Positions 1-8,463 of a DNA stretch of 64,000 nt are shown in pieces (the first letter of the stretch is position 1; every line of letters begins with the position of its first letter). The stretch is from Mesonia profundi (GTDB taxonomy: Bacteria; Bacteroidota; Bacteroidia; Flavobacteriales; Flavobacteriaceae). The DNA is taken from NCBI RefSeq assembly GCF_031085155.1, contig NZ_JAVHUL010000009.1, forward strand, positions 36,107 to 100,106, written 5' to 3'. The position numbers and the translations under genes were made by a program. A model generated the notes under the pieces. It ran no database searches and was not told the DNA's origin. It saw only the letters and a list, made by a program, of their open reading frames with translations.

Positions 1-1518
1 ATTCAAGTCTTCCTTCTTACAAAAGCGGTTGATGTTTTTGAGCAGTTGAGAAGTCTTTCTATTCACGACAGTCAACTCTTTTATTTTAGGTTGAAAATTT
101 TCTGCCGACACTTTTTTAGGCTTGTTTTTGGTCGGCTTATCATTCTTGGCTGCTTTCAGTGCCGCTAGCGTTGGGCTATTTGTATTTTTTGCTTTTAAAA
201 AGTTGGTGATGGAACCGTTAAAAACCACTTCACCACCATGGAGTCCTGCTTCTGGACCTAATTCTACAATCCAATCTGCAGCTTGGATGAAATCTAAATC
301 ATGTTCTACCACCATGACGGTATTCCCTCTGCGAATGAGTCGGTTGAGAATATGAAGTAAATACTTTTGGTAGGCTACAGACAAACCGATGGAGGGTTCA
401 TCAAATACGTACAAGATACCTTGTAGCTTACTGTTTACCTGGTTAATGAGTTTGATGCGTTGTCCATCCCCAGATGAAATTTCCATACTTGGGGTACTGA
501 GTTGGTATTTCTCCATTCCCAGTTGAATTAAATCGAACAATTGGGTGCAGATTTTATCGACCAATACTTTTTCACCGGCGGTTAATTCTAGAGACTTTAG
601 TCGGTTGTATAATTCGTTTAAGGAAAGTTCCATCCAAGCTTGAAAATTGAGTTCTTTCCATTTATATTTTAAATGTTCCGCTTTAATGCGTCCGCCTTTA
701 CAACTCGGGCAAATTTTGGAGCTGGCGAATTTAAGGATATTCGGATTCCGATCGCGTCTTAAAATGTCCTGCATAATTGGAAGCATTCCCTTATAAAACC
801 CTTCTTCCCGGGGCTTTGCTTTAATTCCTTCCCAACGAAGTCGGGACTCCAAGCCGTGTTTCCCATAAAAAACTTTGAGGCGGTTACTTCCATTTAAAAC
901 CACCTCTTGTTGTTCAGGGGTGAGTTCCTTCCAAGGGATATCCACCGTAAAACCGTGCGCTTTACACACCTTGTTTAATTCTTCAACGGTTACTTGCGAA
1001 TAAACAATATAGCCATTGGGTAGGGTAGTGGTGATCGCGCCTTCCCGAAGGGTCTTATTTTTATCGCCAATTAACTTGTTGAGGTCAATATATTCTGCTT
1101 CTCCAATTCCGCGACAGACGGCACATGCTCCTCTCGGATGATTGAATGAAAAGAGGGACTTGCTCATCGTTTCAGCAGCTGAATAGCGCGCAAATAAAAT
1201 ACGGAAAACCGCTGCCAATTCAGAGAGTGTACCAAAAGTAGTTTTGATAGACTGGAAACGTTTTGATTGCTCCACTTTGATTACAGGCGGAAGGTCTTGT
1301 ATATCGTCCACTTCAGCAGTAGGGATTACTTGGCCGTTTTGTTGATTATAGGCAGGAAGGCTCTCTAAAAAGTAGCGGTAACCTTCATTGGCGATAACAT
1401 CCATGGCTAGAGAGGATTTCCCAGAGCCCGATAAACCCGTCACCACTATCAATTGATTTTCAGGAAGACGTAAATCAATGTTTTTGAGATTGTTTTGATG
1501 GGCGTTACGAATGTGCAT
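1..1518 (-). CDS. UvrA-like ABC ATPase (UvrA2-type paralogue), C-terminal part beyond window
   Basis: Start is the ATG at 1518; the frame stays open to base 1, so the C-terminal half lies outside. About 506 residues are visible: Walker [10 protein letters not shown] near residue 28, a first CxxC (CAVC, 132-135), a second Cys pair CPSC followed by KGGR, a signature region reading [10 protein letters not shown], Walker [11 protein letters not shown] and the H-loop VVEHDLDF. In bacterial UvrA the first CxxC lies near residue 250 because the UvrB-binding insert precedes it; here it is near 132, so that insert appears missing. This fits UvrA-like class II proteins, whose role in nucleotide excision repair is uncertain, rather than canonical UvrA. 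A charged Lys-rich linker follows the first ABC half. The normal LSGGE signature is degenerate. Confidence 0.85.
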   Translation of the reverse strand, partial: MHIRNAHQNNLKNIDLRLPENQLIVVTGLSGSGKSSLAMDVIANEGYRYFLESLPAYNQQNGQVIPTAEVDDIQDLPPVIKVEQSKRFQSIKTTFGTLSELAAVFRILFARYSAAETMSKSLFSFNHPRGACAVCRGIGEAEYIDLNKLIGDKNKTLREGAITTTLPNGYIVYSQVTVEELNKVCKAHGFTVDIPWKELTPEQQEVVLNGSNRLKVFYGKHGLESRLRWEGIKAKPREEGFYKGMLPIMQDILRRDRNPNILKFASSKICPSCKGGRIKAEHLKYKWKELNFQAWMELSLNELYNRLKSLELTAGEKVLVDKICTQLFDLIQLGMEKYQLSTPSMEISSGDGQRIKLINQVNSKLQGILYVFDEPSIGLSVAYQKYLLHILNRLIRRGNTVMVVEHDLDFIQAADWIVELGPEAGLHGGEVVFNGSITNFLKAKNTNSPTLAALKAAKNDKPTKNKPKKVSAENFQPKIKELTVVNRKTSQLLKNINRFCKKEDLN

Positions 1519-1806
1519 ATAGAGGAATTATTTAAAGAAATAAATATAGGAAGATTATCACTCTTGTCCACTACAAAGAGAAAAGACCGCTTTTCTATAA
1601 GACGTAAGGTTTTTTTAATCGCTTGTTTGTGAGTGTTATAGAGAAATAAAAGGCAGTCAACATTTTAATTATACAAAGTATATAAAAATTATTTATTTAA
1701 GTCGTCACGCATTCGAAATACATATAATCTACTGATAATTAAAAGTTCAAATTAAATGTGGATTTTTAAGCTGAATTATGGAAGATTATAACAGTATAAA
1801 ATGCAA

Positions 1807-1840
1807 AATCCTGCAAGATCAATAAAGACTTTGCAGGATT
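1807..1840. terminator. Hairpin, possible terminator
   Basis: Perfect 10-bp arms aatcctgcaa (1807-1816) and ttgcaggatt (1831-1840) with a 14-nt loop. A T run follows at 1850-1858 on the plus strand; on the minus strand the hairpin is followed by a weaker T-rich stretch. It lies about 300 bp downstream of the minus-strand oxidoreductase gene. Its direction of action is uncertain. Confidence 0.4.
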
Positions 1841-1879
1841 AAATCCAATTATTTTTTTAAGTGGTTTAATAACTTGACG

Positions 1880-1897
1880 TAGGTTAATGTTAACCTA
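1880..1897. repeat. Short palindrome
   Basis: taggttaa-tg-ttaaccta, perfect 8-bp arms around 2 nt, in the 625-bp gap between the UvrA-like gene and the oxidoreductase. It could be a protein-binding site or a hairpin; nothing else decides its role. Confidence 0.35.
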
Positions 1898-1924
1898 GAC
1901 TAGCGTCCGTTTAATCCCTCCAGA

Positions 1925-1948
1925 GGGTTTGCCCCGAGGTTCTTGATT
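1925..1948 (+). repeat. Dispersed intergenic repeat, GGSTTGC..TTCTTGATT family, copy 1
   Basis: The segment from gggtttgccccg to gttcttgatt closely matches 41161-41184, and 3826-3848 is a more diverged version. The first copy is preceded by ctccagagggtt, and a similar cttcagagggtt lies at 41090-41103 ahead of the copy at 41161. All three copies are intergenic. Confidence 0.6.
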
Positions 1949-1963
1949 AAAGTTCAAATCCTT

Positions 1964-2066
1964 TCAGTTCGAATGATTTTTCGTAGAAAATTGCATCGAG
2001 AACAGGCTCTAGAACGAAAATAGCTGTTCTCATCACGAAATTTGTTTAAATTTTCATTCGAACTGA
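1964..2066. repeat. Nested palindromic element of about 103 bp
   Basis: Outer perfect 13-bp arms tcagttcgaatga (1964-1976) and tcattcgaactga (2054-2066) share the same axis as inner perfect 8-bp arms gagaacag (1998-2005) and ctgttctc (2024-2031). Flanking bases pair only partly. The common axis near 2015 suggests one long imperfect hairpin rather than two chance palindromes. It lies downstream of the oxidoreductase gene; nothing in it looks coding. Confidence 0.6.
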
Positions 2067-2143
2067 CACGATTTTCTTAGGTGGAATTCAGGTTGTTTGT
2101 TCCCTTCCGCAGATCTTTACAAATGAAGTATTTTTAAACGCTT

Positions 2144-3619
2144 CTATTCTGCAGAAAGTTGTTTCCCAGATTTTTCTCGATTAATGTTTCTTACTCCTGT
2201 GGTGCCACCACCAGCAAGACTCATATCTACCGGTTGGTTGGTTTTCCATGCGCCACGTGTAAAATCTGGTACATCGATGGAGTTAGATTTATTGGCAATA
2301 GACCATTCGCTAAGGGAGGTGATGCTACTCCAAGATGCGGCATCATAAACATCCATATCCATCGGGAGTCCGTTTCTTAAACAGTCGATGAGGCGCCAAT
2401 CCATAATAAAGTCCATGCCGCCATGACCACCAACTTTTTTGGCCATTTCCCCTACGCGTTTTAAAATTTCGGGTGTATATTTTTTTTCCAATTCTTTCAT
2501 CTTATCGGCGTCAGCTACATCGTGCCCAAAAGCAATATGTTTTAAGGGCCATTTTTGAGCAAAGCATTCGGTTCCGCTAAGCATATGAATTCTAGAATAA
2601 GGCCTTGGGGAAGTCACATCGTGCTGTAGCATAATGGTTCGACCTTTATGGGTTCTAATCAACTGGATGTCCATATTACCACGAAGATCCCAGTCTTTGA
2701 ATTGTTCGAAAACAGGATTTTCTTTAGCTAATTTTTTTATGTTTTTAGAGAAGTTGAAATCATCTGACATCATAGCCGTGAGGTACTCCATTTTATCGCC
2801 GCGGTTAATATTCATGGCTTGGCAAATAGGACCTAAGCCGTGGGTAGGATAAACATTGGCATGCCGCTTATTTTCTTTCATTCTCCAGAAATCTGTATAG
2901 GCTCCATCTACCATTTTATCGTCTTCTGGCTCTCTTAGCATCCAATAATCGAGGTTGTGAATATAAGCACCTTCTCCGTGAATAAGATCTCCAAAAACGC
3001 CTTGACGAACCATATTTAACGTAAGTAATTCAAAAAAATCGTAACAACAGTTTTCGAGGATCACGCAGTGCTTTTTGGTGCGTTCTGAAGTTTCTACAAT
3101 CTGCCAACATTCCTCTATGGTTCTAGCGGTAGAGACTTCTACCGCGGCATGTTTATCGTTTTCCATGGCTTCTAAGGCAATAGGAATATGCCATTCCCAC
3201 GAAGTCACGATATAAACTAAATCGACCAAATCACTCTGACACATTTCTTTAAAAGCGGTTTCGCTATTGGTAAATTCTGCTGCTTTGGGCAAACCAGCTT
3301 CCTGAAGAATTTTCTGTCCGCCATCTACTGCTGCCTGGCGTTTATCGCAAAGCGCCGTTATTTCAACACCATCAATAAACGTCATTCTTTCTACGGCTCC
3401 CGCACCTCTGTCGCCAATTCCAACAATCCCAATTCTCACGGTATCTAATGCTGGAGCGGCATAACCACTCATATTAAAATGCATCTCGGGTTGATGGTTC
3501 GCGGCGGCTTTGATTTTGGCAAATCTTTCTTCGCTTCCGCAGGAGGTTAGGAGTGATCCAGAGGCTAATGCTCCAGAGGCGAGGGTCATATTTTTTAAAA
3601 AGGATCTACGGTTACTCAT
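2144..3619 (-). CDS. Gfo/Idh/MocA-family oxidoreductase, GH109-like, Tat-exported lipoprotein
   Basis: The 491-residue product starts with a twin-arginine signal (RRSFLKN, residues 4-10) ending in a lipobox LLTSC with Cys27, so it should be exported folded with bound cofactor and anchored as a lipoprotein. A Rossmann motif VRIGIVGIGDRG follows near residue 61, then the ENCCYD..LNMVRQG stretch typical of glycoside hydrolase family 109, which cleaves GalNAc or related sugars with NAD as bound catalytic cofactor. Assignment to GH109 rather than another Gfo/Idh branch is by resemblance. It stands alone, with no polysaccharide-utilisation genes beside it. The start fits the Tat signal exactly. Confidence 0.82.
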   Translation of the reverse strand: MSNRRSFLKNMTLASGALASGSLLTSCGSEERFAKIKAAANHQPEMHFNMSGYAAPALDTVRIGIVGIGDRGAGAVERMTFIDGVEITALCDKRQAAVDGGQKILQEAGLPKAAEFTNSETAFKEMCQSDLVDLVYIVTSWEWHIPIALEAMENDKHAAVEVSTARTIEECWQIVETSERTKKHCVILENCCYDFFELLTLNMVRQGVFGDLIHGEGAYIHNLDYWMLREPEDDKMVDGAYTDFWRMKENKRHANVYPTHGLGPICQAMNINRGDKMEYLTAMMSDDFNFSKNIKKLAKENPVFEQFKDWDLRGNMDIQLIRTHKGRTIMLQHDVTSPRPYSRIHMLSGTECFAQKWPLKHIAFGHDVADADKMKELEKKYTPEILKRVGEMAKKVGGHGGMDFIMDWRLIDCLRNGLPMDMDVYDAASWSSITSLSEWSIANKSNSIDVPDFTRGAWKTNQPVDMSLAGGGTTGVRNINREKSGKQLSAE

Positions 3620-3787
3620 AAAATTTATTTTTAAAATGGGGTGATGACGAATTTAAATAAAAACATGTGATAAACCTATTTCATACTTGTTCAAAGCCCT
3701 CCTATTTCACGCTAAATGCGGAAAGAATAAAAATACAAGCAAATTCTAAAAATTGATTATTGCTCTATACATGCACGAGCTGTCTGT

Positions 3788-3816
3788 CCGCCCGGATGAT
3801 ACGTTCGGACGGGCCG
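3788..3816. repeat. GC-rich hairpin repeat related to the 49124 / 52556 insert
   Basis: Pattern CCGCCNGNATGA followed by TTCGG and ending GGC(C)G is shared with the element at 49124-49151 and its inverted copy at 52556-52584. It is distinctly GC-rich inside an AT-rich 360-bp spacer between the divergent genes at 3619 and 3980. A GGSTTGC-family repeat (3826-3848) follows directly. Confidence 0.5.
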
Positions 3817-3825
3817 ACAAAAGCA

Positions 3826-3848
3826 GGCTTGCTTCTAGATTCTTGATT
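3826..3848 (+). repeat. Dispersed intergenic repeat, GGSTTGC family, diverged copy
   Basis: Reads ggcttgc, then ctag, then ttcttgatt, in the same order and spacing as 1925-1948 and 41161-41184, with four to five differences in the middle. Confidence 0.4.
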
Positions 3849-3979
3849 TTTAATAAAATTTTAGTATGTTTATGGGACTACTTCAGAAATAAGATTTTCT
3901 TAGTTGACTAAACGCAATGATTAGGGATACTTCTTTCTACAATTCAACTAAAATTCAAACCCTAAACTCCCATTATTTT

Positions 3980-5134
3980 ATGTTAAAGTCATTTGTTGTA
4001 AGTGTACTTTTATTAATTCCTTTATTGGGATTCGCACAGATAAACGATAGTCTGGCGAAACCTATGATATCCTTAGACAAGACAAAGCTCTTAAAAAATA
4101 TAGATATCACCTTTGATATGCGAATGGGACTTCGGGCGTATACGTTTAGAGGAGGAGATCATTATTACAATGGAGTACAGTTTCAAAATGGACATACCGC
4201 GCTTGGGATTTCTGGAAAAGTACACGAAAAGGTAGATTTTAAATTTAGAAATAGGTTTAATAAAGGTAGCAATGTGCAAAGCTTAGATCAGTTAGGGAGC
4301 AATATTGAATTGGCTTATATAAACGTGGAAGCTAGCCCAGGTCTTCAGGTTTTACTGGGGAAAATGAATGCGTTTTATGGCGGTTATGAGTATGAATTTA
4401 GCGCCATGGATGTGCTGGAATATAATGATATTCATAGCAATGCACTGGCTTATGTTACCGGAGCCGGAATAATGTTTAAAGCTTTTGAAAGTCAAAAATT
4501 TGGACTGCAGGTATTAAACTCGCGTACCCAACATTATGATGATCTTTACGGAAATGTGGTTGCCGAAGGTATCCAAGAACCCGATTGGCCTGTAGCGGTT
4601 GTGGGAAACTGGCGGGGAAGCTTTTTTGGTGGAAAAATAGAAACTATTTATAGTATGAGTTATTCCAATCAAGTAAAAGAGAAAGGAACCTATTTTTTTA
4701 CGTTAGGACATAAATACCAAAACAAAAACCTGAAGCTAATGTATGACTTTGATTACAGCTATGAGCAGGTTGATACGAAGGGGGTGATGACTAGTATTCT
4801 TGGGGGAGAAAGCGTAGCTGAGAATGTGACGTATGTTGAAAACTGGTTAAGAGCAGAATACCGTTTCAGCTCAAAATTTAAAGGCTTATTAAGCCTTATG
4901 ACCAGTAGTGCTTATGGAGATATTCCCAACGGAGATGATCATTTGAGAACGAGTTATGGCGCGATTCCCACCGTGTATTACAGTCCGTTTAAAGACCTAG
5001 ACCTTCGGTTTTACTTAGCTTATATTGGCCGATATTATGATTATTCAGGTTATGCTATAGAAAACCTCAATGCTTCAAATTATAATAAAAATGAAGTAAG
5101 AATTGGCTTTATAGCTCCGCTTTGGTTATTATAA
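3980..5134 (+). CDS. Outer-membrane beta-barrel, porin-like
   Basis: The ATG at 3980 gives a clean signal peptide (MLKSFVVSVLLLIPLLGFAQ); an upstream in-frame ATG at 3917 would add 21 polar residues before it and is less likely. The 384-residue mature-plus-signal product is rich in alternating aromatic strands and glycine turns, as in phosphate-selective porin O/P-like barrels, with segments such as FDMRMGLRAYTF and VDFKFRNRFN. It ends in a hydrophobic stretch (GFIAPLWLL) as barrels do. No substrate can be inferred. It is transcribed alone and converges on the DUF4494 gene across a hairpin. Confidence 0.6.
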   Translation: MLKSFVVSVLLLIPLLGFAQINDSLAKPMISLDKTKLLKNIDITFDMRMGLRAYTFRGGDHYYNGVQFQNGHTALGISGKVHEKVDFKFRNRFNKGSNVQSLDQLGSNIELAYINVEASPGLQVLLGKMNAFYGGYEYEFSAMDVLEYNDIHSNALAYVTGAGIMFKAFESQKFGLQVLNSRTQHYDDLYGNVVAEGIQEPDWPVAVVGNWRGSFFGGKIETIYSMSYSNQVKEKGTYFFTLGHKYQNKNLKLMYDFDYSYEQVDTKGVMTSILGGESVAENVTYVENWLRAEYRFSSKFKGLLSLMTSSAYGDIPNGDDHLRTSYGAIPTVYYSPFKDLDLRFYLAYIGRYYDYSGYAIENLNASNYNKNEVRIGFIAPLWLL

Positions 5135-5189
5135 GAGGGCAACATCATTCTAATCAAAACTCATTATCTGAGCACAATTTTTTAAGAGT

Positions 5190-5231
5190 AAAAAAGGTCA
5201 GACTTTAAAAAGTCCAACCTTTCTGATTTTT
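5190..5231. terminator. Bidirectional terminator
   Basis: Stem aaaggt..gact / agtc..accttt with a two-base internal loop, A-rich on the left and T-rich on the right, between two convergent genes. Confidence 0.6.
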
Positions 5232-5285
5232 AACTTAACACTTTATGGGATTAAGTTAGAGTTAAACCTACAGATTCTGCGGGCT

Positions 5286-5783
5286 TTAGATTTCTTGCTC
5301 TACCGCTTCAGCCTTTTCTAAGACATTAAACTTCTCTAACTGTTCTTCTTCTCCTGTAAAATAAGGAAACACGTCTAGAATTGGAGATTCTGTGATAGAA
5401 GGAATTGTATAATCTCCCATGGTTTCTGCCATCGCCGTGGTAGTATTTTCAAATGCCTCTTTTACATCATTGGCTTGCACCAACAGGTAGATATTTGTCT
5501 TTTTCTCCTTTCCACTTTCCTCATCCAAAGCTACTAAAGAAACCTTTGCTTTGAACCATCGATCAGAATTTTCGAAGGGATGTACTTCAGAGAAGTTAGC
5601 CACTTTTATATTCATAATTCTAAAATCTTCACTGGTGTAGGCCTTAATCTCTTCGCTAATTCTAGCTTCCGCTTCCGTATACGATACCGCATCCAAAAGA
5701 TAGGTGTCTGTAGTTATTTTTTGCTCTCCCGTGTCGTGTGTTTTTTTGTATTTCACCTTACATTCATACCATGTTGCGCTCAT
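5286..5783 (-). CDS. DUF4494 family protein
   Basis: A 165-residue soluble protein without a signal peptide, opening MSATWYECKVKYKK and containing the WFKAKVSLVALDEESGKEKK repeat of the same motif, as in DUF4494 proteins of Bacteroidota. The two related halves (WYECKVKY and WFKAKVSL) suggest an internal duplication of a small alpha/beta unit. No function is known for the family. It lies downstream of the EamA gene on the same strand with about 130 bp between, so co-transcription is possible but unproven. Confidence 0.8.
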   Translation of the reverse strand: MSATWYECKVKYKKTHDTGEQKITTDTYLLDAVSYTEAEARISEEIKAYTSEDFRIMNIKVANFSEVHPFENSDRWFKAKVSLVALDEESGKEKKTNIYLLVQANDVKEAFENTTTAMAETMGDYTIPSITESPILDVFPYFTGEEEQLEKFNVLEKAEAVEQEI

Positions 5784-5911
5784 ATCTATTTTTTTAGGAT
5801 GTCAAAAATAGGATTTATAATATACCTGCTCTTCCAAATGCGGAATAGATATTCACAATTTTTTTTTCTTCATTTGACGACTCCTTTATGCTTGTTTTAA
5901 GCTGAATTTGA

Positions 5912-6898
5912 TTAAGAATTAGCTGCGGAAGTAGTTCTTCCTTGCCTTAAATAATCCTTCTTCTTCTGAAGCTTTCTTATATAATTTTGAGACTTTTTCG
6001 ATTTATTTTTTCGATCTGGATTATAGGAAACGAAAATCACTCCGGCAATAACCAAGACTGCTGCCATAGGTTTTTCCCAGCTAAACACATCTTGCCCCAA
6101 TAGAATCGCCACCACCGATGCTACAATGGGTTGAAAGTTCATATAAATACTTGCCGTGGTAGCCTTTATATATTTTAAGCCCATAGGCATTAGTAAAAAT
6201 CCCAGGGCTGTAATAAATACCAAACAAAAGATGAGAAGGAGGTAGCTATTTAGGGTGGCTTCCGCAGTAAAAATAGTTTGTTTTGGAAGCGCTGAGATTT
6301 CAAAAGGAAATAACATCATGGCCGAAAATAAAAAGGACCATTTGATAATAGTGATCGGTTTATATTTTACAGAAACGTCTTTGGTAACAATCATATAGAT
6401 CCCATAACTTAAGGCCGCCAGAAAAGACAGCATAATTCCGAATTTATTATTACTGGCCATAGCACTAGAGCCGCCAGTTAGAATAATTAAGGCCGCGCCG
6501 CCTATGCTTAAGGCAACTCCTAAGATTTTATTTTTGGTGAAGATTTCTTTCAGAAAGAGTAAGGACATTAATAAAACCAGAATAGGGGTTAGGGCCATAA
6601 TCAGAGAGAAATAAACCGGTGTGGTATATTGTAGTGCTGTGGCGAATAAAAGCTGCGTGGCCACAAAGCCAAAGAATCCTCCCACCGCGATGATGAGAAG
6701 ATCTCTTTTTGAAACCTTTTCTTTTTTTACAAATGCTCCAATGCTCCAAAATATAATTGCGCCTACAGCTAATCGCATAAAGGTGTAGGAGGAGGGAGTT
6801 ACCCAATGGTCTATAAGTTTTTTAGTAATTGGAATGCTTAAACCAAAAATAATATTTGCTGAAATGATAGCTAAATGTCCTTGCAGTTGCTTACTCAT
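5912..6898 (-). CDS. EamA/DMT-family metabolite exporter
   Basis: The 328-residue protein has about ten hydrophobic helices in two repeated halves and the helix-end motifs of EamA transporters (VAILLGQDVFSWEKPMAAVLVIAGV near the C-terminus). Members export amino acids, purines or small drugs from the cytoplasm; the substrate here is unknown. A basic Lys/Arg-rich cytoplasmic tail (RKNKSKKSQ onward) follows the last helix. The gene is 55 bp downstream of a MarR regulator on the same strand, which suggests a regulator-exporter operon controlled by the operators at 7437-7493. Confidence 0.88.
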   Translation of the reverse strand: MSKQLQGHLAIISANIIFGLSIPITKKLIDHWVTPSSYTFMRLAVGAIIFWSIGAFVKKEKVSKRDLLIIAVGGFFGFVATQLLFATALQYTTPVYFSLIMALTPILVLLMSLLFLKEIFTKNKILGVALSIGGAALIILTGGSSAMASNNKFGIMLSFLAALSYGIYMIVTKDVSVKYKPITIIKWSFLFSAMMLFPFEISALPKQTIFTAEATLNSYLLLIFCLVFITALGFLLMPMGLKYIKATTASIYMNFQPIVASVVAILLGQDVFSWEKPMAAVLVIAGVIFVSYNPDRKNKSKKSQNYIRKLQKKKDYLRQGRTTSAANS

Positions 6899-6953
6899 AA
6901 AAGACGATTTTAAAATTTTAAAAAGAAGTTTCCTTTGAGAAAATCAATAATGA

Positions 6954-7436
6954 CTAGAGATCTAGATGATTTAGAATACGGGTCTTATAATCCATTTCAT
7001 CCAAATGATCTTCAACGATTTTCAATTGTTTTAATAATTCTTGATTGTCGTTCATCATTTCCTTTAAGGCTTCCACACCCGCGTCCCAATAAATATGCAA
7101 CTCTGGGATTTCTTTTTTTGCTTTTTCTGAAAGCTGAAGTTGAGATTTTCGCTTATCCTTTTGGTCTTTTACCGACGAGATATAGCCTTTGTCTTTCATT
7201 TTTGTGGTGAGTTTTACAATGGCAGGGTGGGAGAGTCCCAAGGCTTCTGCTATTTCGGTTACGGTGAGTTGTTCGTGCTTTTCAAGCAGCAAAAATACCA
7301 TATGCCAATTGGGTTCAATCGTTAGATCTCTCTCCTTATAAAACTCCCTGGTTTGATGCACAAAAGCATCGTTTAATCGCTTCAGCCGAGCTGTTAAACC
7401 AGGGTATCCCATGGCCACTAAAAAATCATTATCCAT
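6954..7436 (-). CDS. MarR-family transcriptional regulator
   Basis: A 160-residue winged-helix protein: the HTH segment LTVTEIAEALGLSHPAIVKLTTKM (about residues 57-80) and wing KDKGYISSVKDQKDKRKSQLQLSEKAKKE are clear, flanked by dimerisation helices. MarR proteins bind palindromic operators as dimers and release on binding small ligands. Its own upstream region carries two palindromes around a -7-like box, so autoregulation and control of the downstream EamA exporter is the simple reading. The start ATG at 7436 sits one base before the outer operator arm. Confidence 0.9.
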   Translation of the reverse strand: MDNDFLVAMGYPGLTARLKRLNDAFVHQTREFYKERDLTIEPNWHMVFLLLEKHEQLTVTEIAEALGLSHPAIVKLTTKMKDKGYISSVKDQKDKRKSQLQLSEKAKKEIPELHIYWDAGVEALKEMMNDNQELLKQLKIVEDHLDEMDYKTRILNHLDL

Positions 7437-7493
7437 AAACTACGTAATTGGTTACGCAAACATACGAAATATAAGTAATGGGTTACGTAGTTT
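7437..7493 (-). promoter_or_regulatory. Twin MarR operators around a -7 promoter box
   Basis: Site 1 is CGTAA-TTGG-TTACG (7443-7456); site 2 is GTAA-TGGG-TTAC (7475-7486). Their centres are 31 bp apart, about three helical turns. The outer bases aaactacgta (7437-7446) and tacgtagttt (7484-7493) also form a perfect 10-bp inverted repeat. On the minus strand a TATGTTTG box (complement of 7457-7464) lies exactly between the two sites, matching the Bacteroidota -7 consensus TAnnTTTG. A regulator bound to both sites would cover the promoter. Confidence 0.65.
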
Positions 7494-7899
7494 TGTGATT
7501 TCGTTAATAAATTCTTCGGAAATGAGTTCTTTAGGAAGTTGAGTGATGCGTTTTCAGTAGGGAGGAACTTCAAGGTTTTGTGACTTTTGCTTGCTAAAAT
7601 CCTCTTTGAAAATAGTTAAAGGAAATAGAACCTGAAGTTTCTTTACTTCGGAATAAAATTTTACAAAATTTAATTTATATCTATTCTAAAGGAAATTTTA
7701 GATATCTTCATGGTTTAAACTCGTTTAAATTTTTTCCATTGGCTAAAAAATTGCTCTTTTATGCCCATTTTTTGTCTTTTTATCTTTCCATAGCGATGCT
7801 ATGCAAATCAAAAAAGCTTTCAAATAATCAAAAATTTGCTAATTTTCACTACGAAGCAAAAAGTTTAAATGAGTTCAATATCTTAAAAACCAATCTACC
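7494..7899. other. 406-bp AT-rich spacer, no gene seen
   Basis: No open frame with coding character was found on either strand. A short palindrome catagc-gat-gctatg lies at about 7788-7802. The promoter of the cytochrome gene must lie here, but no convincing -7/-33 pair was found. Confidence 0.4.
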
Positions 7900-8421
7900 A
7901 TGAAACTAAAGAAAAAATTACTCGCGCTTTCTTCGGCACTCGGACTCTTACTTTTGATTCTAGGACTATTTGCTTTCAAAGCTGACTTAAATTCAGACAA
8001 AGGCTATGTGGTGCCCAATGGTCCTTGGGAAAATCTTAAAGTACTTCCTCAAGATATTTCGAAAGACAGTCTGGAATTTCTTATGAATAACTATGCGACT
8101 TCGCTGGGCGTAAAATGTAAGCATTGCCACGCTGTTAGTAAAAAGGATCCAACCAAACTAGATTTTCCTAGTGATGCTAAAATGGAAAAGGAAATTGGAC
8201 GTGGAATGATTAAAATGACGAATGAGATTAACGCTACTTATTTTCAGCCTCATTTTCCAGATCCAAAACCAGAACAGGTAAGTGTGGTCAATTGTGTATT
8301 GTGTCACCGCGGAACCACCAATCCAGAAAAGTACTTAGCACAAATGGGAGCTATGTATAAAACCTACGATCCCGATAGAGACAACAGAAAAGAAAAATTT
8401 CAAGAAGAAATGGGAAAATAA
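7900..8421 (+). CDS. Diheme c-type cytochrome (CytC-RC-like family)
   Basis: The 173-residue protein starts with a signal/anchor helix (residues 7-26) and has two heme-binding motifs, CKHCH (73-77) and CVLCH (132-136), in the context VLPQDISKDSLEFLMNNYATSLGVKCKHCH. That context matches the family annotated as photosynthetic reaction-centre cytochrome c subunit, which in non-phototrophic Bacteroidota are periplasmic electron carriers of unknown partner. The spacing between hemes includes the conserved K-[ED]-I-[GA]-R-x-M-I-K-M segment. No oxidase or reductase gene is adjacent. There is no evidence of phototrophy in the window. Confidence 0.82.
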   Translation: MKLKKKLLALSSALGLLLLILGLFAFKADLNSDKGYVVPNGPWENLKVLPQDISKDSLEFLMNNYATSLGVKCKHCHAVSKKDPTKLDFPSDAKMEKEIGRGMIKMTNEINATYFQPHFPDPKPEQVSVVNCVLCHRGTTNPEKYLAQMGAMYKTYDPDRDNRKEKFQEEMGK

Positions 8422-8463
8422 GAATCCGTTATTTTTTAAGATTAAAGACATTAAAAACATTTG

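Noticed and set aside
122..355. Plus-strand open frame of 77 codons
   Set aside because: It is the shadow of the UvrA-like gene on the minus strand, whose motifs are clear in the other frame.
7900..8421. Photosynthetic reaction-centre role
   Set aside because: The family name comes from phototrophs; only the heme-binding pattern is shared and no photosynthesis gene is present.
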